A stretch of 64,000 nucleotides of DNA from an uncultured Anaerotignum sp. (GCF_934277605.1 NZ_CAKQVD010000003.1:5284-69283); one strand, 5' to 3'. Counted from the first letter of the stretch, positions 1 through 8,928 are shown. Made by a program: numbers and translations. The notes: generated from the sequence alone by a model not told the origin.

Positions 1-612
1 AATGGAGACACTGCCCCCGATTTGATTTATCTTTGCGAAAGACCGTTTTGCGTAGACCGCTTTTTAGATGATGTGCGTGAAAAAATGGCACATAAGCATT
101 CCATTGTGATTGCTGTCAGCGAGGGACTGCGCAATGAGGAGGGCGATTATGTGACCAATTCCTTGCAGAACAGAGCGGCAGATGCCTTTGGACATAAAAT
201 CTTGGCAGGTGCGGCTCGCTATCTGGAGGAAATTGTTCGTTTTGAAATCGGCTGCAAGGTTAGAAGCATTGAGCTGAATGTGATGCAGCGTTGTGCCTCT
301 CATGTGGCCTCTGCCTCCGATATTTATGAATCCAGATTGATTGGTGCTGCTGCGGCAGATTATGCCATCAGCGGCGGCACAGGGAAAATGGCGGGCTTCC
401 GCCGTACCTCTGAGCAGCCGTATCGAATCGGGATTGATTTCGTTGATATCGGGCAGATTGCAAATCATGTAAAGACCGTTCCGGATGAATGGATTAACGA
501 GGCGGGAAATGATGTGACAGAGGAAATGCTTGCATATCTTTTGCCGCTCATTCAGGGGGAATTGCCCTGCACCTATAAAAACGGTGTGCCGGTACATTTG
601 CATTTATATTGA
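1..612 (+). CDS. pfp: PPi-type 6-phosphofructokinase, C-terminal part (partial)
   Basis: The reading frame is open from the first base, so the gene starts outside the window; about 203 C-terminal residues are present. The stretch IVIAVSEG followed by DAFGHKILAG and CKVRSIELNVMQRC is typical of the pyrophosphate-dependent (Pfp-like) branch of the phosphofructokinase family. That enzyme interconverts fructose 6-phosphate and fructose 1,6-bisphosphate in cytosolic glycolysis. The end of the protein carries the usual EWI and HLHLY-type tail. A rho-independent terminator follows directly, so the gene ends its transcription unit. PPi versus ATP use cannot be settled because the N-terminal phosphate-binding loop is not in view; the PPi call rests on resemblance to Clostridial sequences. 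Confidence 0.85.
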   Translation, partial: NGDTAPDLIYLCERPFCVDRFLDDVREKMAHKHSIVIAVSEGLRNEEGDYVTNSLQNRAADAFGHKILAGAARYLEEIVRFEIGCKVRSIELNVMQRCASHVASASDIYESRLIGAAAADYAISGGTGKMAGFRRTSEQPYRIGIDFVDIGQIANHVKTVPDEWINEAGNDVTEEMLAYLLPLIQGELPCTYKNGVPVHLHLY

Positions 613-616
613 TTTT

Positions 617-647
617 AAAAAAGCCGTTTCATCATACGGCTTTTTTG
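617..647 (+). terminator. Rho-independent terminator after phosphofructokinase gene
   Basis: An AAAAAGCCGT arm pairs with ACGGCTTTTT around a short TTCATC-type loop and runs into a T-rich tract, starting a few bases after the stop codon at 610-612. Confidence 0.85.
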
Positions 648-711
648 CTTTTTTTGCCGCATGGTATAAAGTGCCTTTTTTGTGTCCATACTTTCTCCAA
701 GAGGTGATACT

Positions 712-1248
712 ATGCGAAAAACAGCAGTCATTGCAGCTCTGCTCAGCTTTATGGTCTGCCTGCTGGCAGGGTATTACGCAACCCTTTGGAGAGGAGAACG
801 GCAACAGACGGCAGAGGCAGAAAGCAATATGGTTCTGGGAGAAAAAAAGCGGATTCATGCCGGAACAAAAATGGTTTATCAATATTTTTATACGCAGGAT
901 GCCGTAACGAAAAAGCACATCGAGCAGGCACCCGATTTTTTGCAGGGCTTGGATTTGGAGCAGCTCAAAAGCATTTATACCGGTTGGCAGATTGTGTATT
1001 TTTCTCCGGAGCAGGTCATTTTGCGTTGTAAAATTGAAGGGCTGAGTGATGAGGTTTATGTTCTGGGGGAGGAGAATGGTTTTTTGGCAGTTTTTTATGA
1101 GGATGAACGGAAAAAGCTGTGCATGAAGGAGCGAACAGAGCTGCCGCTTTCTGCTTTGCCGGAGGGAGAGGCAAGGCAGATTCGAGAGGGAATGCGTGTC
1201 ATTGGGGAGGAAAACTTGGCGAAGGTTTTGGCGGATTTATTGTCCTAA
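712..1248 (+). CDS. BofC C-terminal-domain-like exported or membrane-anchored protein
   Basis: This 178-residue protein begins with MRKTAVIAALL and a single hydrophobic segment (about residues 4-23), so it is probably a signal anchor protein facing outward. I chose the ATG at 712 because AGAGGTGAT lies just upstream; an in-frame ATG at 682 has no such site. The middle and end (LEQLKSIYTGWQIVYFSPEQVILR, then EEVYVLGEENGFLAVFY-like spacing) resemble the BofC C-terminal domain. BofC of Bacillus controls SpoIVB signalling during sporulation. Many Clostridia carry such single-domain proteins outside sporulation clusters, so a sporulation role is inference. It is monocistronic, between two terminators. 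Confidence 0.6.
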   Translation: MRKTAVIAALLSFMVCLLAGYYATLWRGERQQTAEAESNMVLGEKKRIHAGTKMVYQYFYTQDAVTKKHIEQAPDFLQGLDLEQLKSIYTGWQIVYFSPEQVILRCKIEGLSDEVYVLGEENGFLAVFYEDERKKLCMKERTELPLSALPEGEARQIREGMRVIGEENLAKVLADLLS

Positions 1249-1325
1249 TGCTTTTGTGGATAAGGGTGGTTTATTGTATTTATTAACATATAAGTTTCTC
1301 TTATTTCTAAACCCTCCTTCCTTTC

Positions 1326-1354
1326 TGGACAAGAATTGCCCCGCATGATATACT
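1326..1354 (+). promoter_or_regulatory. Candidate promoter of a short leader upstream of the amylase gene
   Basis: TGGACA (1326-1331) and TATACT (1349-1354) are 17 bp apart. The predicted transcript would run into the hairpin at 1411-1432 after about 75 nt, so it may give a short RNA or attenuated leader. Confidence 0.5.
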
Positions 1355-1410
1355 GAATTTGTGAAAACTCCCCAAAATTTTCACTGAAAACACCTTCTCT
1401 TTTTTGAGGG

Positions 1411-1437
1411 AGAGCGGCCAAGCGGTCGCTCTTTTTG
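1411..1437 (+). terminator. Hairpin with T-tract upstream of amylase gene
   Basis: AGAGCGGCC (1411-1419) pairs with GGTCGCTCT (1424-1432) around AAGC, with one G-U pair, followed by TTTTTG. It could end the BofC-like gene transcript or attenuate a leader started at the promoter at 1326-1354. Confidence 0.75.
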
Positions 1438-1468
1438 TGTGTGGGGAGGGGAGAGCTTTGCAGAAAAA

Positions 1469-1498
1469 TTGACACTGTGCGGCGTTTCCCCTTATAAT
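1469..1498 (+). promoter_or_regulatory. Sigma-A promoter of the GH13 amylase gene
   Basis: Perfect consensus hexamers TTGACA (1469-1474) and TATAAT (1493-1498) with an 18-bp spacer, located after the hairpin and 34 bp before the start codon. Confidence 0.85.
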
Positions 1499-1531
1499 AA
1501 ACCGAGGAAGAGAAATAAGGTGGTGGAATGA

Positions 1532-3568
1532 ATGGAAACCGATTTTGGTCTGTCTGCGGCAGATTTTCGCACACAGGCGGTTTATAGTGATGAAACAAAG
1601 CAATTTCGCTCTCCGGAGGAGCCGACCGCAGAGGATTGGGTGGAGGTGCGGATTCGTGTGGGCAGGGGAACTGCCTCTGCGGTTTTCCTTTGCACTGCAC
1701 AGAGGGAATATCTCATGGAGGAGGCGGAGTGTGAAGGGGTGTTTTCCTATTGGAAGGCCGCATTGCCTCCGACGGAACAGAAAATAACCTATTATTTTCG
1801 CCTGCATTTTGGCGAAACAATAGGCTTTTATACAAAATACGGCTATTTTTCGGAATATAAGCAGGAGGGGGATTTTCAAATCCTTCGCAATTATCAGGTT
1901 CCCGCATGGGCAAAGGGTGCTGTGATGTATCAGATTTTTACGGATCGCTTTGCCAATGGGGATTCCTCCGATGATGTAAAAACAAATGAATATGTCTATT
2001 TAAAGCAGAAGGTGCAGCAGGTATCCGATTGGAGCAGCCTGCCTGCCGTAAGCGATACGCACCGTTTTTATGGCGGCGATTTGCAGGGGGTAATCAATCA
2101 TCTGGATTATTTGGCAGATTTGGGCGTTGAGGTGCTTTATTTCAACCCGCTTTTTGTTTCGCCAAGCAATCATAAATATGATACGCAGGATTATTGGCAT
2201 ATTGACCCCCATTTCGGGAAAATCGTCAGAGAAAGCGGTTCTGTTTTGGCTGAGGATGCGGAAACAAACGAAACCGCAACGCTTTATGCAGCCAGAACCA
2301 CAGAGGAGGAAAACCTGACGGCCTCGGATGCGCTTTTTGCGGAGCTGACAAAGCAGGCGCATGATAGAGGAATGCGTGTGATTCTGGATGGGGTGTTTAA
2401 CCATTGCGGTGCGTTTCATAAATGGCTGGACAGAGAGGGCTTTTATGAGGGAAAGGTGCAGGGGGCCTATCGAAATGCGGATAGTCCCTATCGGGAGTAT
2501 TTTTATTGGAACCCCGATGGCACCTATGAAGGCTGGTGGGGCTATGAAAACCATCCCAAGCTGAATGTGGAGGGCTGTGCGGCTTTGCAGAAGGAGCTTT
2601 TGGAGATTGCGAAGCGTTGGGTTTCTCCTCCCTTTTGTGCAGATGGCTGGCGGCTGGATGTCGCCGCTGATTTGGGAAAAACGGAATCCTTCAACCATGC
2701 CTTTTGGCAGATGTTTCGCACTGCGGTCAAGGGTGTTTCTGCCGATAAGCTGATTTTGGCAGAGCATTATGGGGATGCGTCTGCTTGGCTGACGGGTAAT
2801 CAATGGGATTCCATTATGAATTATGATGCCTTCATGGAGCCTGTCACATGGTTTCTGACAGGGGTTTCCAAGCACAGCACAGAAAAGCGTGAGGATATGT
2901 ATAACAATGCGGATATTTTTTGGGGCACAATGAGCTATCAGATGGGGAAGCTGCCTGCACAGGCAGCTGCGGTTGCCATGAATGAGCTTTCCAACCATGA
3001 CCATTCCCGCTTTTTGACACGCACGAACCGCAGGCTCGGCAGATTGGAAACAGAGGGCAGTGCGGCAGCAGAGGCAGGAACGGATAAGGCTGTTTTGCGT
3101 GAGGCTGTTCTTTTGCAAATGACATGGAACGGCGCACCGACTGTTTATTATGGGGATGAGGCAGGCTTGGCAGGCTGGACGGATCCCGATAACCGCCGCA
3201 GCTTTCCTTGGGGCAGGGAGGATAAGGGCTTGCTTGCTTTTCATAAGGCGGCAATTTCCTTGCGGAAAGCCCATCCTGTTTTGCGATATGGCTCGCTAAA
3301 GCAGCTTTTTGGTGCTTATGGCATCATTGCGTATGGCCGCTTTGACCGAACGGAAAAAATTTTGGTTGCACTGAATAATACGGAGGAAAGAAAAACGGTT
3401 GCCATTCCTGTTTGGCAAATGGGAACAAGCATAGAGGGAGCTTTGCAAAATTGTTTGATGACAAATCAGGATGGCTTTTCGGAATTTGGCTTTCAATATC
3501 CCATCAAAAACGGAGAGGTATTGCTGACCTTGCCGCCGAAAAGTGCAATGGCTTTGAAGGAAATATAA
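1532..3568 (+). CDS. GH13 alpha-amylase family enzyme (neopullulanase/cyclomaltodextrinase-like)
   Basis: This 678-residue glycoside hydrolase probably cleaves alpha-1,4 (and possibly alpha-1,6) bonds in starch-derived maltooligosaccharides or cyclodextrins. No signal peptide is visible, so it should act in the cytosol. An N-terminal beta-rich region (about 1-115) fits a CBM34-type domain. The catalytic barrel shows MYQIFTDRFANGD, VILDGVFNHCG, DGWRLDVA (nucleophile D376), LAEHYGD (acid/base E411) and LSNHDHSRF (D490), then YYGDEAGL. A beta-sandwich domain ends the protein. The ATG at 1532 is preceded by AAGGTGG. It has its own consensus promoter and is followed 23 bp later by a pseudouridine synthase gene. 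The exact substrate within the subfamily is not certain. Confidence 0.88.
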   Translation: METDFGLSAADFRTQAVYSDETKQFRSPEEPTAEDWVEVRIRVGRGTASAVFLCTAQREYLMEEAECEGVFSYWKAALPPTEQKITYYFRLHFGETIGFYTKYGYFSEYKQEGDFQILRNYQVPAWAKGAVMYQIFTDRFANGDSSDDVKTNEYVYLKQKVQQVSDWSSLPAVSDTHRFYGGDLQGVINHLDYLADLGVEVLYFNPLFVSPSNHKYDTQDYWHIDPHFGKIVRESGSVLAEDAETNETATLYAARTTEEENLTASDALFAELTKQAHDRGMRVILDGVFNHCGAFHKWLDREGFYEGKVQGAYRNADSPYREYFYWNPDGTYEGWWGYENHPKLNVEGCAALQKELLEIAKRWVSPPFCADGWRLDVAADLGKTESFNHAFWQMFRTAVKGVSADKLILAEHYGDASAWLTGNQWDSIMNYDAFMEPVTWFLTGVSKHSTEKREDMYNNADIFWGTMSYQMGKLPAQAAAVAMNELSNHDHSRFLTRTNRRLGRLETEGSAAAEAGTDKAVLREAVLLQMTWNGAPTVYYGDEAGLAGWTDPDNRRSFPWGREDKGLLAFHKAAISLRKAHPVLRYGSLKQLFGAYGIIAYGRFDRTEKILVALNNTEERKTVAIPVWQMGTSIEGALQNCLMTNQDGFSEFGFQYPIKNGEVLLTLPPKSAMALKEI

Positions 3569-3591
3569 TTATTATATAAGGAAGAAAAAGA

Positions 3592-4263
3592 ATGAGGATA
3601 TTATATGAAGATGCAGTCATGCTTGCGGTGGTAAAGCCGCAGGGAATGCCTGCACAGGCAGATAAAACAGGAGATTTGGATTTGCTTTCCGCCTTGGAGG
3701 AATATGCAGGGCAGCACTTGGGATTGCTGCACCGCTTAGACAGACCGGTTGGCGGTGTTATGCTGTTTGCGAAGGAAAAGAGGGCGGAGGCATTTCTTGC
3801 GAAGGAGCTGCAGGAGCATCGCCTGAAAAAAAGCTATTTAACGGTGCTTTGCGGCAAGCTGCCTGCGGAGGAAGGAACACTGGAGGATTATCTTTTGAAA
3901 AATGCCCGCACCAATCTTTCTGAGGTGGTTTCCAAGGAAAGAAAGGGGGCAAAGCGTGCAGCTCTGCGGTATCGGCGGCTTGCGGAAGCGGAAACGGAAA
4001 TGGGTGTGCTGACCTTGGCGGAAATTGAGCTGGAAACAGGGAGGCACCACCAAATTCGTGTGCAGACGGCACATGCAGGCTTTGCCATCTGGGGCGACAG
4101 AAAATACCATAAATCCTTTCAGAAGCGGGGAAAAACGGAAATTGCACTTTGGTCTTATCGCTTGGAGGGAATCCATCCGCAGACGAAGGAGCCGTTTTGC
4201 TTTCTGGCAAAGCCGGAAAAGGAGCCGTTTTCATTTTTTGCGGAGAAATTAGAGGAATTGTAA
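3592..4263 (+). CDS. RluA-family pseudouridine synthase
   Basis: This 223-residue protein has the RluA catalytic signature LHRLDRPVGGVMLFAK (about residues 44-59), whose aspartate attacks the uridine base, and a later LETGRHHQIRVQ motif. Such enzymes isomerise uridine to pseudouridine in rRNA or tRNA. It lacks the N-terminal S4 RNA-binding domain found in RluC and RluD, so it belongs with the short TruC/YqcB-like or RluA-like members; the RNA target cannot be read from sequence. It begins 23 bp after the amylase gene behind an AAGGAAG site and is probably cotranscribed with it. A weak hairpin at 4330-4349 may end the unit. Confidence 0.85.
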   Translation: MRILYEDAVMLAVVKPQGMPAQADKTGDLDLLSALEEYAGQHLGLLHRLDRPVGGVMLFAKEKRAEAFLAKELQEHRLKKSYLTVLCGKLPAEEGTLEDYLLKNARTNLSEVVSKERKGAKRAALRYRRLAEAETEMGVLTLAEIELETGRHHQIRVQTAHAGFAIWGDRKYHKSFQKRGKTEIALWSYRLEGIHPQTKEPFCFLAKPEKEPFSFFAEKLEEL

Positions 4264-4273
4264 GAAGTATCCT

Positions 4274-4302
4274 TTGCAATTTTAGATAGGTTGGTATATA
4301 AT
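4274..4302 (+). promoter_or_regulatory. Promoter of clpC
   Basis: TTGCAA (4274-4279) and TATAAT (4297-4302) with a 17-bp spacer. No CtsR-type GGTCAAA direct repeat is visible around it, unlike the clpC promoters of many Firmicutes. Confidence 0.65.
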
Positions 4303-4329
4303 ATAGCAATATAAAATGAACCTGTGGAG

Positions 4330-4353
4330 AAGAACCAAATGCGGTTCTTTTCT
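4330..4353 (+). terminator. Short hairpin in the clpC leader
   Basis: AAGAACC (4330-4336) pairs with GGTTCTT (4343-4349) around AAATGC, followed by TTCTTTC. It may be a weak terminator of the upstream unit or a leader element of clpC, since the promoter at 4274-4302 lies before it. Confidence 0.5.
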
Positions 4354-4418
4354 TTCTAAAATAAATTAGCAATCACAATCATGGATGGCTAACAAAATAA
4401 GCAAGGAAGGTGAAAAGA

Positions 4419-6863
4419 ATGCAAGGAAAATATACGAAAAAGGCGATGGATGTTTTACAGCGTGCGAAGGAAGCAGCAACAAAGCTGGGAAATGAATATA
4501 TCGGTACGGAGCATATTTTGCTTGGGCTTACATTGGTGCAGCAAAGTGTTGCCGCTAAGGCATTGGAAGGGCAAAATGTAACCTATCATCAGGTAATGGA
4601 GCGCATTTGTGAAATGCAGGGCGAAAAGAAGAAATTTTATCTCCCTGTGGATATGACGCCACGGGCAAAGAGAGTGGTGGAACGCAGTAAGCAGGAGGCA
4701 TTACGCCTTGGGGCAAGCTATGTCGGCACAGAGCATATCCTTTTGGCACTTTTGCGAGAGCCGGATACGCTTGCCATCACATTGCTGGAGGATTTGGGCG
4801 TTGATATCCAGACCTTATATGAGGATATTATGCTGCTGCTTGGCGAAAGCGAGGCACAGCCTGCCGGTGTGTTTGGTATGTATGAGCGTCCTGAGGAGGA
4901 AGCCTCCGAAACAGAGGATTTGGATAAATTCAGCCGTGACATGACGGCGTTGGCAAGCCAGGGTAAATTCGATCCCATTGTCGGCAGAGAGCAGGAGATT
5001 GAGCGCATCATTCGGATTCTCAGCCGCAGAACAAAGAACAGCCCCTGCTTGATTGGGGATCCCGGTGTCGGCAAGACAGCCATTGTTGAGGGCTTGGCAC
5101 AGAAAATCAGTGATGGGGATGTGCCGGATACGCTGAAGGATAAGCGGATTTTCTCCCTTGATTTGTCTGCCATGGTGGCAGGCTCAAAATATCGTGGGGA
5201 ATTTGAGGAAAGAATGAAAAAGGCACTTGAGGATGTCAAGGCCGTAGGAAATATCATATTGTTTATTGATGAAATCCACACTGTCATCGGTGCGGGTGCG
5301 GCAGAAGGGGCGATTGATGCCTCCAACATTTTGAAGCCTGCCTTGGCAAGAGGAGAGATTCAGCTAATCGGGGCAACCACGCTTGAGGAATATCGCAAGC
5401 ATATTGAGAAGGATGCCGCTTTTGAACGCCGTTTTCAGCCTGTGCGTGTAGAGGAGCCGACAGAGGCGGTTGCGGTGCAAATGCTGAAGGCATTGAAGGA
5501 TCCGTATGAAATGCACCACAGGGTACGCATTTCCGATGAAGCCATTGCGGCGGCAGTGAAGCTTTCCGCAAGATATGTCACAGAACGCTTTTTGCCCGAT
5601 AAGGCGATTGATTTGATTGACGAGGCGGCCTCTTGTCTGCGTCTTTCCGTTTACACCGCTCCGAGCTCTATCAAGGAGGTGGAGGCAAGAATTGATGAGC
5701 TGGAAAAGGAAAAGGAGGCTGCCATCAAGACAGAGGAATTTGAACAGGCGGCAGAAATCAAAAAGCTGCAGGATGGTCTGCGCAGCAGCTTGAAGGTGGC
5801 AAAAAAGGCATGGGAAACCTCCCATGACAGCGGCGAAATTGTGGTAACGGCAGATGATGTTGCAGAAATTGTGTCCCGCTGGACAGGAATCCCCGTGCAG
5901 AGCATGAAGGAGGAGGAAAGCCAGCGCTTGCTGCATTTGGAAGAAACACTGCACAAGAGAGTGATTGGGCAGGATGAGGCGGTGAAGGCATTGGCGAAGG
6001 CAGTCCGCCGTGGGCGTGTCGGCTTGAAGGATCCGAACCGTCCGATTGGCTCCTTCCTGTTCCTTGGCCCTACGGGTGTCGGCAAAACGGAGCTTTCCAA
6101 GGCTTTGGCGGAGGCACTGTTTGGGGATGAAAATGCCATGGTGCGTATTGATATGTCCGAATATATGGAAAAGCACAGTGTTTCTCGTATGGTTGGCTCT
6201 CCTCCGGGCTATGTCGGCTATGAGGAGGGCGGACAGTTGAGTGAAAAGGTGCGCCGCAACCCTTATTCCGTTGTGCTGTTTGATGAAATCGAAAAAGCCT
6301 CTCCGGAGGTGTTTAACATTCTTTTACAGGTTTTGGATGACGGGCATATTACCGATGGACAGGGCAGAACGGTTGATTTCAAAAATACGGTTATCATTAT
6401 GACCTCCAACGCAGGCGCACGCAGCATTGCCGCACCGAAGCGGTTGGGCTTTACAAGTGTGGAAACACCGGAGCAGAACTATGAAATGATGAAAAAGGGT
6501 GTGATGGATGAAATCAAGACCATCTTTAAGCCGGAATTTTTGAACCGTATTGATGATATCATTGTGTTCCACCCCTTAGAGAAGGAGGAAATCACAAGAA
6601 TTGTGCAGCTTTTGGCAGATGTCATGGCGAAACGGGTGCAGGAAAACATGAATATTTCGGTTTCCTTTACCAAAAAAGCAATCGAAAAAATTGCGGAGGA
6701 GGGCTATGATAAGGCGTATGGCGCAAGACCGCTGCGTCGTGCCATCCAGTCCAAAATCGAGGATGCCTTTGCGGAGGAATATCTGCGTGGGAACATCAAG
6801 GCGGGGGATAAGGTTTCCATTGGATTGAAAACCAACGGATTCAGCTTTCGTGTTGTGAAATGA
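4419..6863 (+). CDS. clpC: ClpC AAA+ unfoldase of the Clp protease
   Basis: ClpC unfolds substrate proteins with ATP and feeds them to the ClpP peptidase; it works in protein quality control and sporulation in Firmicutes. The 814-residue protein has two N-terminal Clp repeat motifs (each with the IGTEHILLGL-type sequence), a first AAA domain with GDPGVGKTA (K219), a UVR-like helical insert around residues 420-460 (EEFEQAAEIKKLQ), a second AAA domain with GPTGVGKTE (K556), and the arginine-finger region NRIDDIIVFHPL. The ATG at 4419 is 8 bases after AAGGAAGG; an upstream in-frame GTG at 4410 overlaps that site. The usual partners ctsR, mcsA and mcsB are not adjacent, so clpC stands alone here. 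Confidence 0.93.
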   Translation: MQGKYTKKAMDVLQRAKEAATKLGNEYIGTEHILLGLTLVQQSVAAKALEGQNVTYHQVMERICEMQGEKKKFYLPVDMTPRAKRVVERSKQEALRLGASYVGTEHILLALLREPDTLAITLLEDLGVDIQTLYEDIMLLLGESEAQPAGVFGMYERPEEEASETEDLDKFSRDMTALASQGKFDPIVGREQEIERIIRILSRRTKNSPCLIGDPGVGKTAIVEGLAQKISDGDVPDTLKDKRIFSLDLSAMVAGSKYRGEFEERMKKALEDVKAVGNIILFIDEIHTVIGAGAAEGAIDASNILKPALARGEIQLIGATTLEEYRKHIEKDAAFERRFQPVRVEEPTEAVAVQMLKALKDPYEMHHRVRISDEAIAAAVKLSARYVTERFLPDKAIDLIDEAASCLRLSVYTAPSSIKEVEARIDELEKEKEAAIKTEEFEQAAEIKKLQDGLRSSLKVAKKAWETSHDSGEIVVTADDVAEIVSRWTGIPVQSMKEEESQRLLHLEETLHKRVIGQDEAVKALAKAVRRGRVGLKDPNRPIGSFLFLGPTGVGKTELSKALAEALFGDENAMVRIDMSEYMEKHSVSRMVGSPPGYVGYEEGGQLSEKVRRNPYSVVLFDEIEKASPEVFNILLQVLDDGHITDGQGRTVDFKNTVIIMTSNAGARSIAAPKRLGFTSVETPEQNYEMMKKGVMDEIKTIFKPEFLNRIDDIIVFHPLEKEEITRIVQLLADVMAKRVQENMNISVSFTKKAIEKIAEEGYDKAYGARPLRRAIQSKIEDAFAEEYLRGNIKAGDKVSIGLKTNGFSFRVVK

Positions 6864-6986
6864 TACTGGATTTTATGCAAAAGAAATCAAAAAATTCTCT
6901 ATACCTACAATCTATTTTGTGTTATAATCATAACCATAGTTTTATCTGCTTGCGGCAGAAAACAAACCAAGGTTCAAGCGCAGAGG

Positions 6987-7005
6987 CAGCCGTTTCCTTC
7001 GGCTG
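6987..7005 (+). other. Leader hairpin before the 137-aa conserved protein
   Basis: CAGCCG and CGGCTG pair around TTTCCTT about 40 bases before the start codon. A TATAAT hexamer at 6923-6928 with a poor -35 is the likely promoter, so the hairpin would be in the 5' leader. It lacks a T-tract long enough for a good terminator. Confidence 0.4.
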
Positions 7006-7046
7006 TTTCGGCGAGGTACAATAGAGAAATGAGTGGAGGTACTGAA

Positions 7047-7460
7047 ATGGCAGTTATCGAGGAATTGATCAGACAAGAAGAAAATGGCACAATCAGTTTC
7101 GGTAATCATCTGATGGATGAAAAGAAAAAAGTTCTGGATTTTGAAGTAAACGGTGATTTATATAAAATCAAAACCTTTAAGGAAATCACAAAATTGGAGA
7201 AAAACGGCAAAATGCTGCTGGAGACAGTTCCCGGCGCAACCGTACATAATTTTGCAGTAGATGAAAAGGGTGCAAGCTTTTCCGTGGAGGGTGCGGAAAA
7301 CGCACAGATTACAATGGAATTGGAGCCTGATACAGAATATAAAATTCTGATTGACGATGTAAATGTCGGCAAGATGAAAACAAATCTGGCGGGCAAGGTA
7401 AACTTCAGCGTAGAGCTGGGCAAGGAAACCCCTTTCGTTGCAATCGAAAAAATCGGCTGA
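7047..7460 (+). CDS. Small conserved acidic protein (annotated endosialidase-like in related genomes)
   Basis: This 137-residue soluble protein has no signal peptide or membrane segment. It opens with MAVIEELIRQEENGTISFGNH and contains DLYKIKTFKEITKLEKNGK and LEPDTEYKI, which I recognise from a small Clostridial family often labelled endosialidase. Nothing in it resembles the catalytic domain of a real endosialidase, so that name should not be taken as function. Predicted strands suggest a beta-sandwich. The ATG at 7047 follows GGAGG by nine bases; the upstream ATG at 7029 overlaps that site. It sits alone between a leader hairpin and a strong terminator. Codon use looks biased as for an abundant protein. 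Function unknown. Confidence 0.75.
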   Translation: MAVIEELIRQEENGTISFGNHLMDEKKKVLDFEVNGDLYKIKTFKEITKLEKNGKMLLETVPGATVHNFAVDEKGASFSVEGAENAQITMELEPDTEYKILIDDVNVGKMKTNLAGKVNFSVELGKETPFVAIEKIG

Positions 7461-7473
7461 TGTAAGAAAAAGG

Positions 7474-7505
7474 GACTGTAATCATTGGGATTGCAGTCTT
7501 TTTAT
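7474..7505 (+). terminator. Rho-independent terminator
   Basis: GACTGTAATC (7474-7483) pairs with GATTGCAGTC (7489-7498) around ATTGG and runs into a T-rich tract. It ends the 137-aa gene just before radA. Confidence 0.85.
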
Positions 7506-7523
7506 TTATATTGAGGAAATGCT

Positions 7524-8909
7524 ATGAAAATCAAAACAGTTTATCAATGTAAAAATTGCGGCTATCAAAGTCCGAAATGGGCAGGAAAATGTCCGAATTG
7601 CAGTGAATGGAATACCCTTGAGGAAACGGAGCAGCTTAAGACAGGCACAAAAGCAATGAAAACAGCCCCGAAGCAGCCGATTTCCCGTCTTTCCGAGGTG
7701 GAAACGGGCAATGACCAACGCCTGCTGACAGGGATTGCGGAGTTTGATCGTGTGATGGGCGGCGGCATTGTGCGTGATTCCGTTACCATCATTACCTCTC
7801 CTCCCGGCGGCGGCAAATCCACACTGAGCCTGATGGCGGCCTCTGCCTTGGCCAAGCAGGGCTATCGTGTGCTGTATGCCTCCGGCGAGGAAAGCGACAG
7901 CCAGATTAAAAATCGTGCCGACCGTATTTTAGAAAGCATTGCGGAAAATATCTGGATTCTTGCGGACACCTCTATGGATAATGTCTTAGAGGCTATCCGA
8001 GAAATTGATCCGGATTTCATCATTCTGGACAGTATACAGACATTTTCTTTGGCGGAATTTTTGCCCTCCCGTGCAGGCAACCCGACACAAACGATGGAGT
8101 GTGCATCTGCCTTGGTGGCACAGGCGAAGAACAAGAAACGCCCCAGAGCAGTGCTGATGATCGGACAGATGAATAAAAGTGATGAAATCGCAGGGCTGCG
8201 AGCCTTGGAGCATTTGGTGGATGCTGTGCTTGTGCTGGAGGGCGAGGGTGCAGATGAGCTGCGCTGCTTGGTGGCAACCAAAAACCGTTTTGGCAGCACA
8301 GGCGAAATGGGCTTTTTCACTATGACGGAGGCAGGGCTTTCCTCTATTGAAAATCCTTCCGCCTATTTTATGACGAAAAGGGCACAGGGAGATGCTGTTT
8401 CGGGCAGTGCGATTGCTGTTTTGAAGGAAGGCTCCCGTCCTGTGATTGCGGAGGTTGAAAGCTTGGTTTCCTCCTCCTTTACGCCGTATCCCTCCCGAAT
8501 CAGCGAAACCATGAAGAAGGATACCATGAATACGCTGATTTCCGTTTTGGAGCAGAGGGGCGGCATTAAGCTGTATGATAAAAATGTTGTCATCAAAACC
8601 ACCGGTGGCCTGTATTTGAAGGAGCAGGCGGCAAATCTGGCGGTCTTGATGAGTATTGCTTCTTCCGTTTACAACAAACCCATTCCTTCCGATTGGGCAT
8701 TTCTTGCGGATGTGGGCCTGACGGGAGAGCTGAAACGGGTTCCTTCCATGGAAGGTCGTATCAAAGAATTGGACCGTATGGGCTTTCGGAAGGTCTTTAT
8801 TCCTGCCGGAGCCGTGCGGGAGCTTCATTTGGAGAATATCTGTGTTGTTGAAGCGAAATTTTTGTCAGAACTTCTAAAGCTTGTCTTTGATAAAAAGGGC
8901 AACAGATAA
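7524..8909 (+). CDS. radA: DNA repair protein RadA
   Basis: RadA is a RecA-like ATPase that promotes branch migration during recombinational repair in the cytosol. The 461-residue length is typical. A zinc finger opens the protein (CKNCGYQSPKWAGKCPNCSEW split by about ten residues). The Walker A motif PPGGGKST carries K98, and the RadA-specific KNRFG motif is near residue 252. The C-terminal third is the Lon-protease-like domain without a catalytic dyad being expected. The ATG at 7524 follows TTGAGGAAATG-type spacing. In many Firmicutes radA follows clpC in one operon; here a 137-aa gene and a terminator lie between them, so they are probably separate units. Confidence 0.93.
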   Translation: MKIKTVYQCKNCGYQSPKWAGKCPNCSEWNTLEETEQLKTGTKAMKTAPKQPISRLSEVETGNDQRLLTGIAEFDRVMGGGIVRDSVTIITSPPGGGKSTLSLMAASALAKQGYRVLYASGEESDSQIKNRADRILESIAENIWILADTSMDNVLEAIREIDPDFIILDSIQTFSLAEFLPSRAGNPTQTMECASALVAQAKNKKRPRAVLMIGQMNKSDEIAGLRALEHLVDAVLVLEGEGADELRCLVATKNRFGSTGEMGFFTMTEAGLSSIENPSAYFMTKRAQGDAVSGSAIAVLKEGSRPVIAEVESLVSSSFTPYPSRISETMKKDTMNTLISVLEQRGGIKLYDKNVVIKTTGGLYLKEQAANLAVLMSIASSVYNKPIPSDWAFLADVGLTGELKRVPSMEGRIKELDRMGFRKVFIPAGAVRELHLENICVVEAKFLSELLKLVFDKKGNR

Positions 8910-8928
8910 AGAATATGGTCTTTTGTTC

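Noticed and set aside
4264..4418. CtsR operator before clpC
   Set aside because: No tandem GGTCAAA heptads were found.
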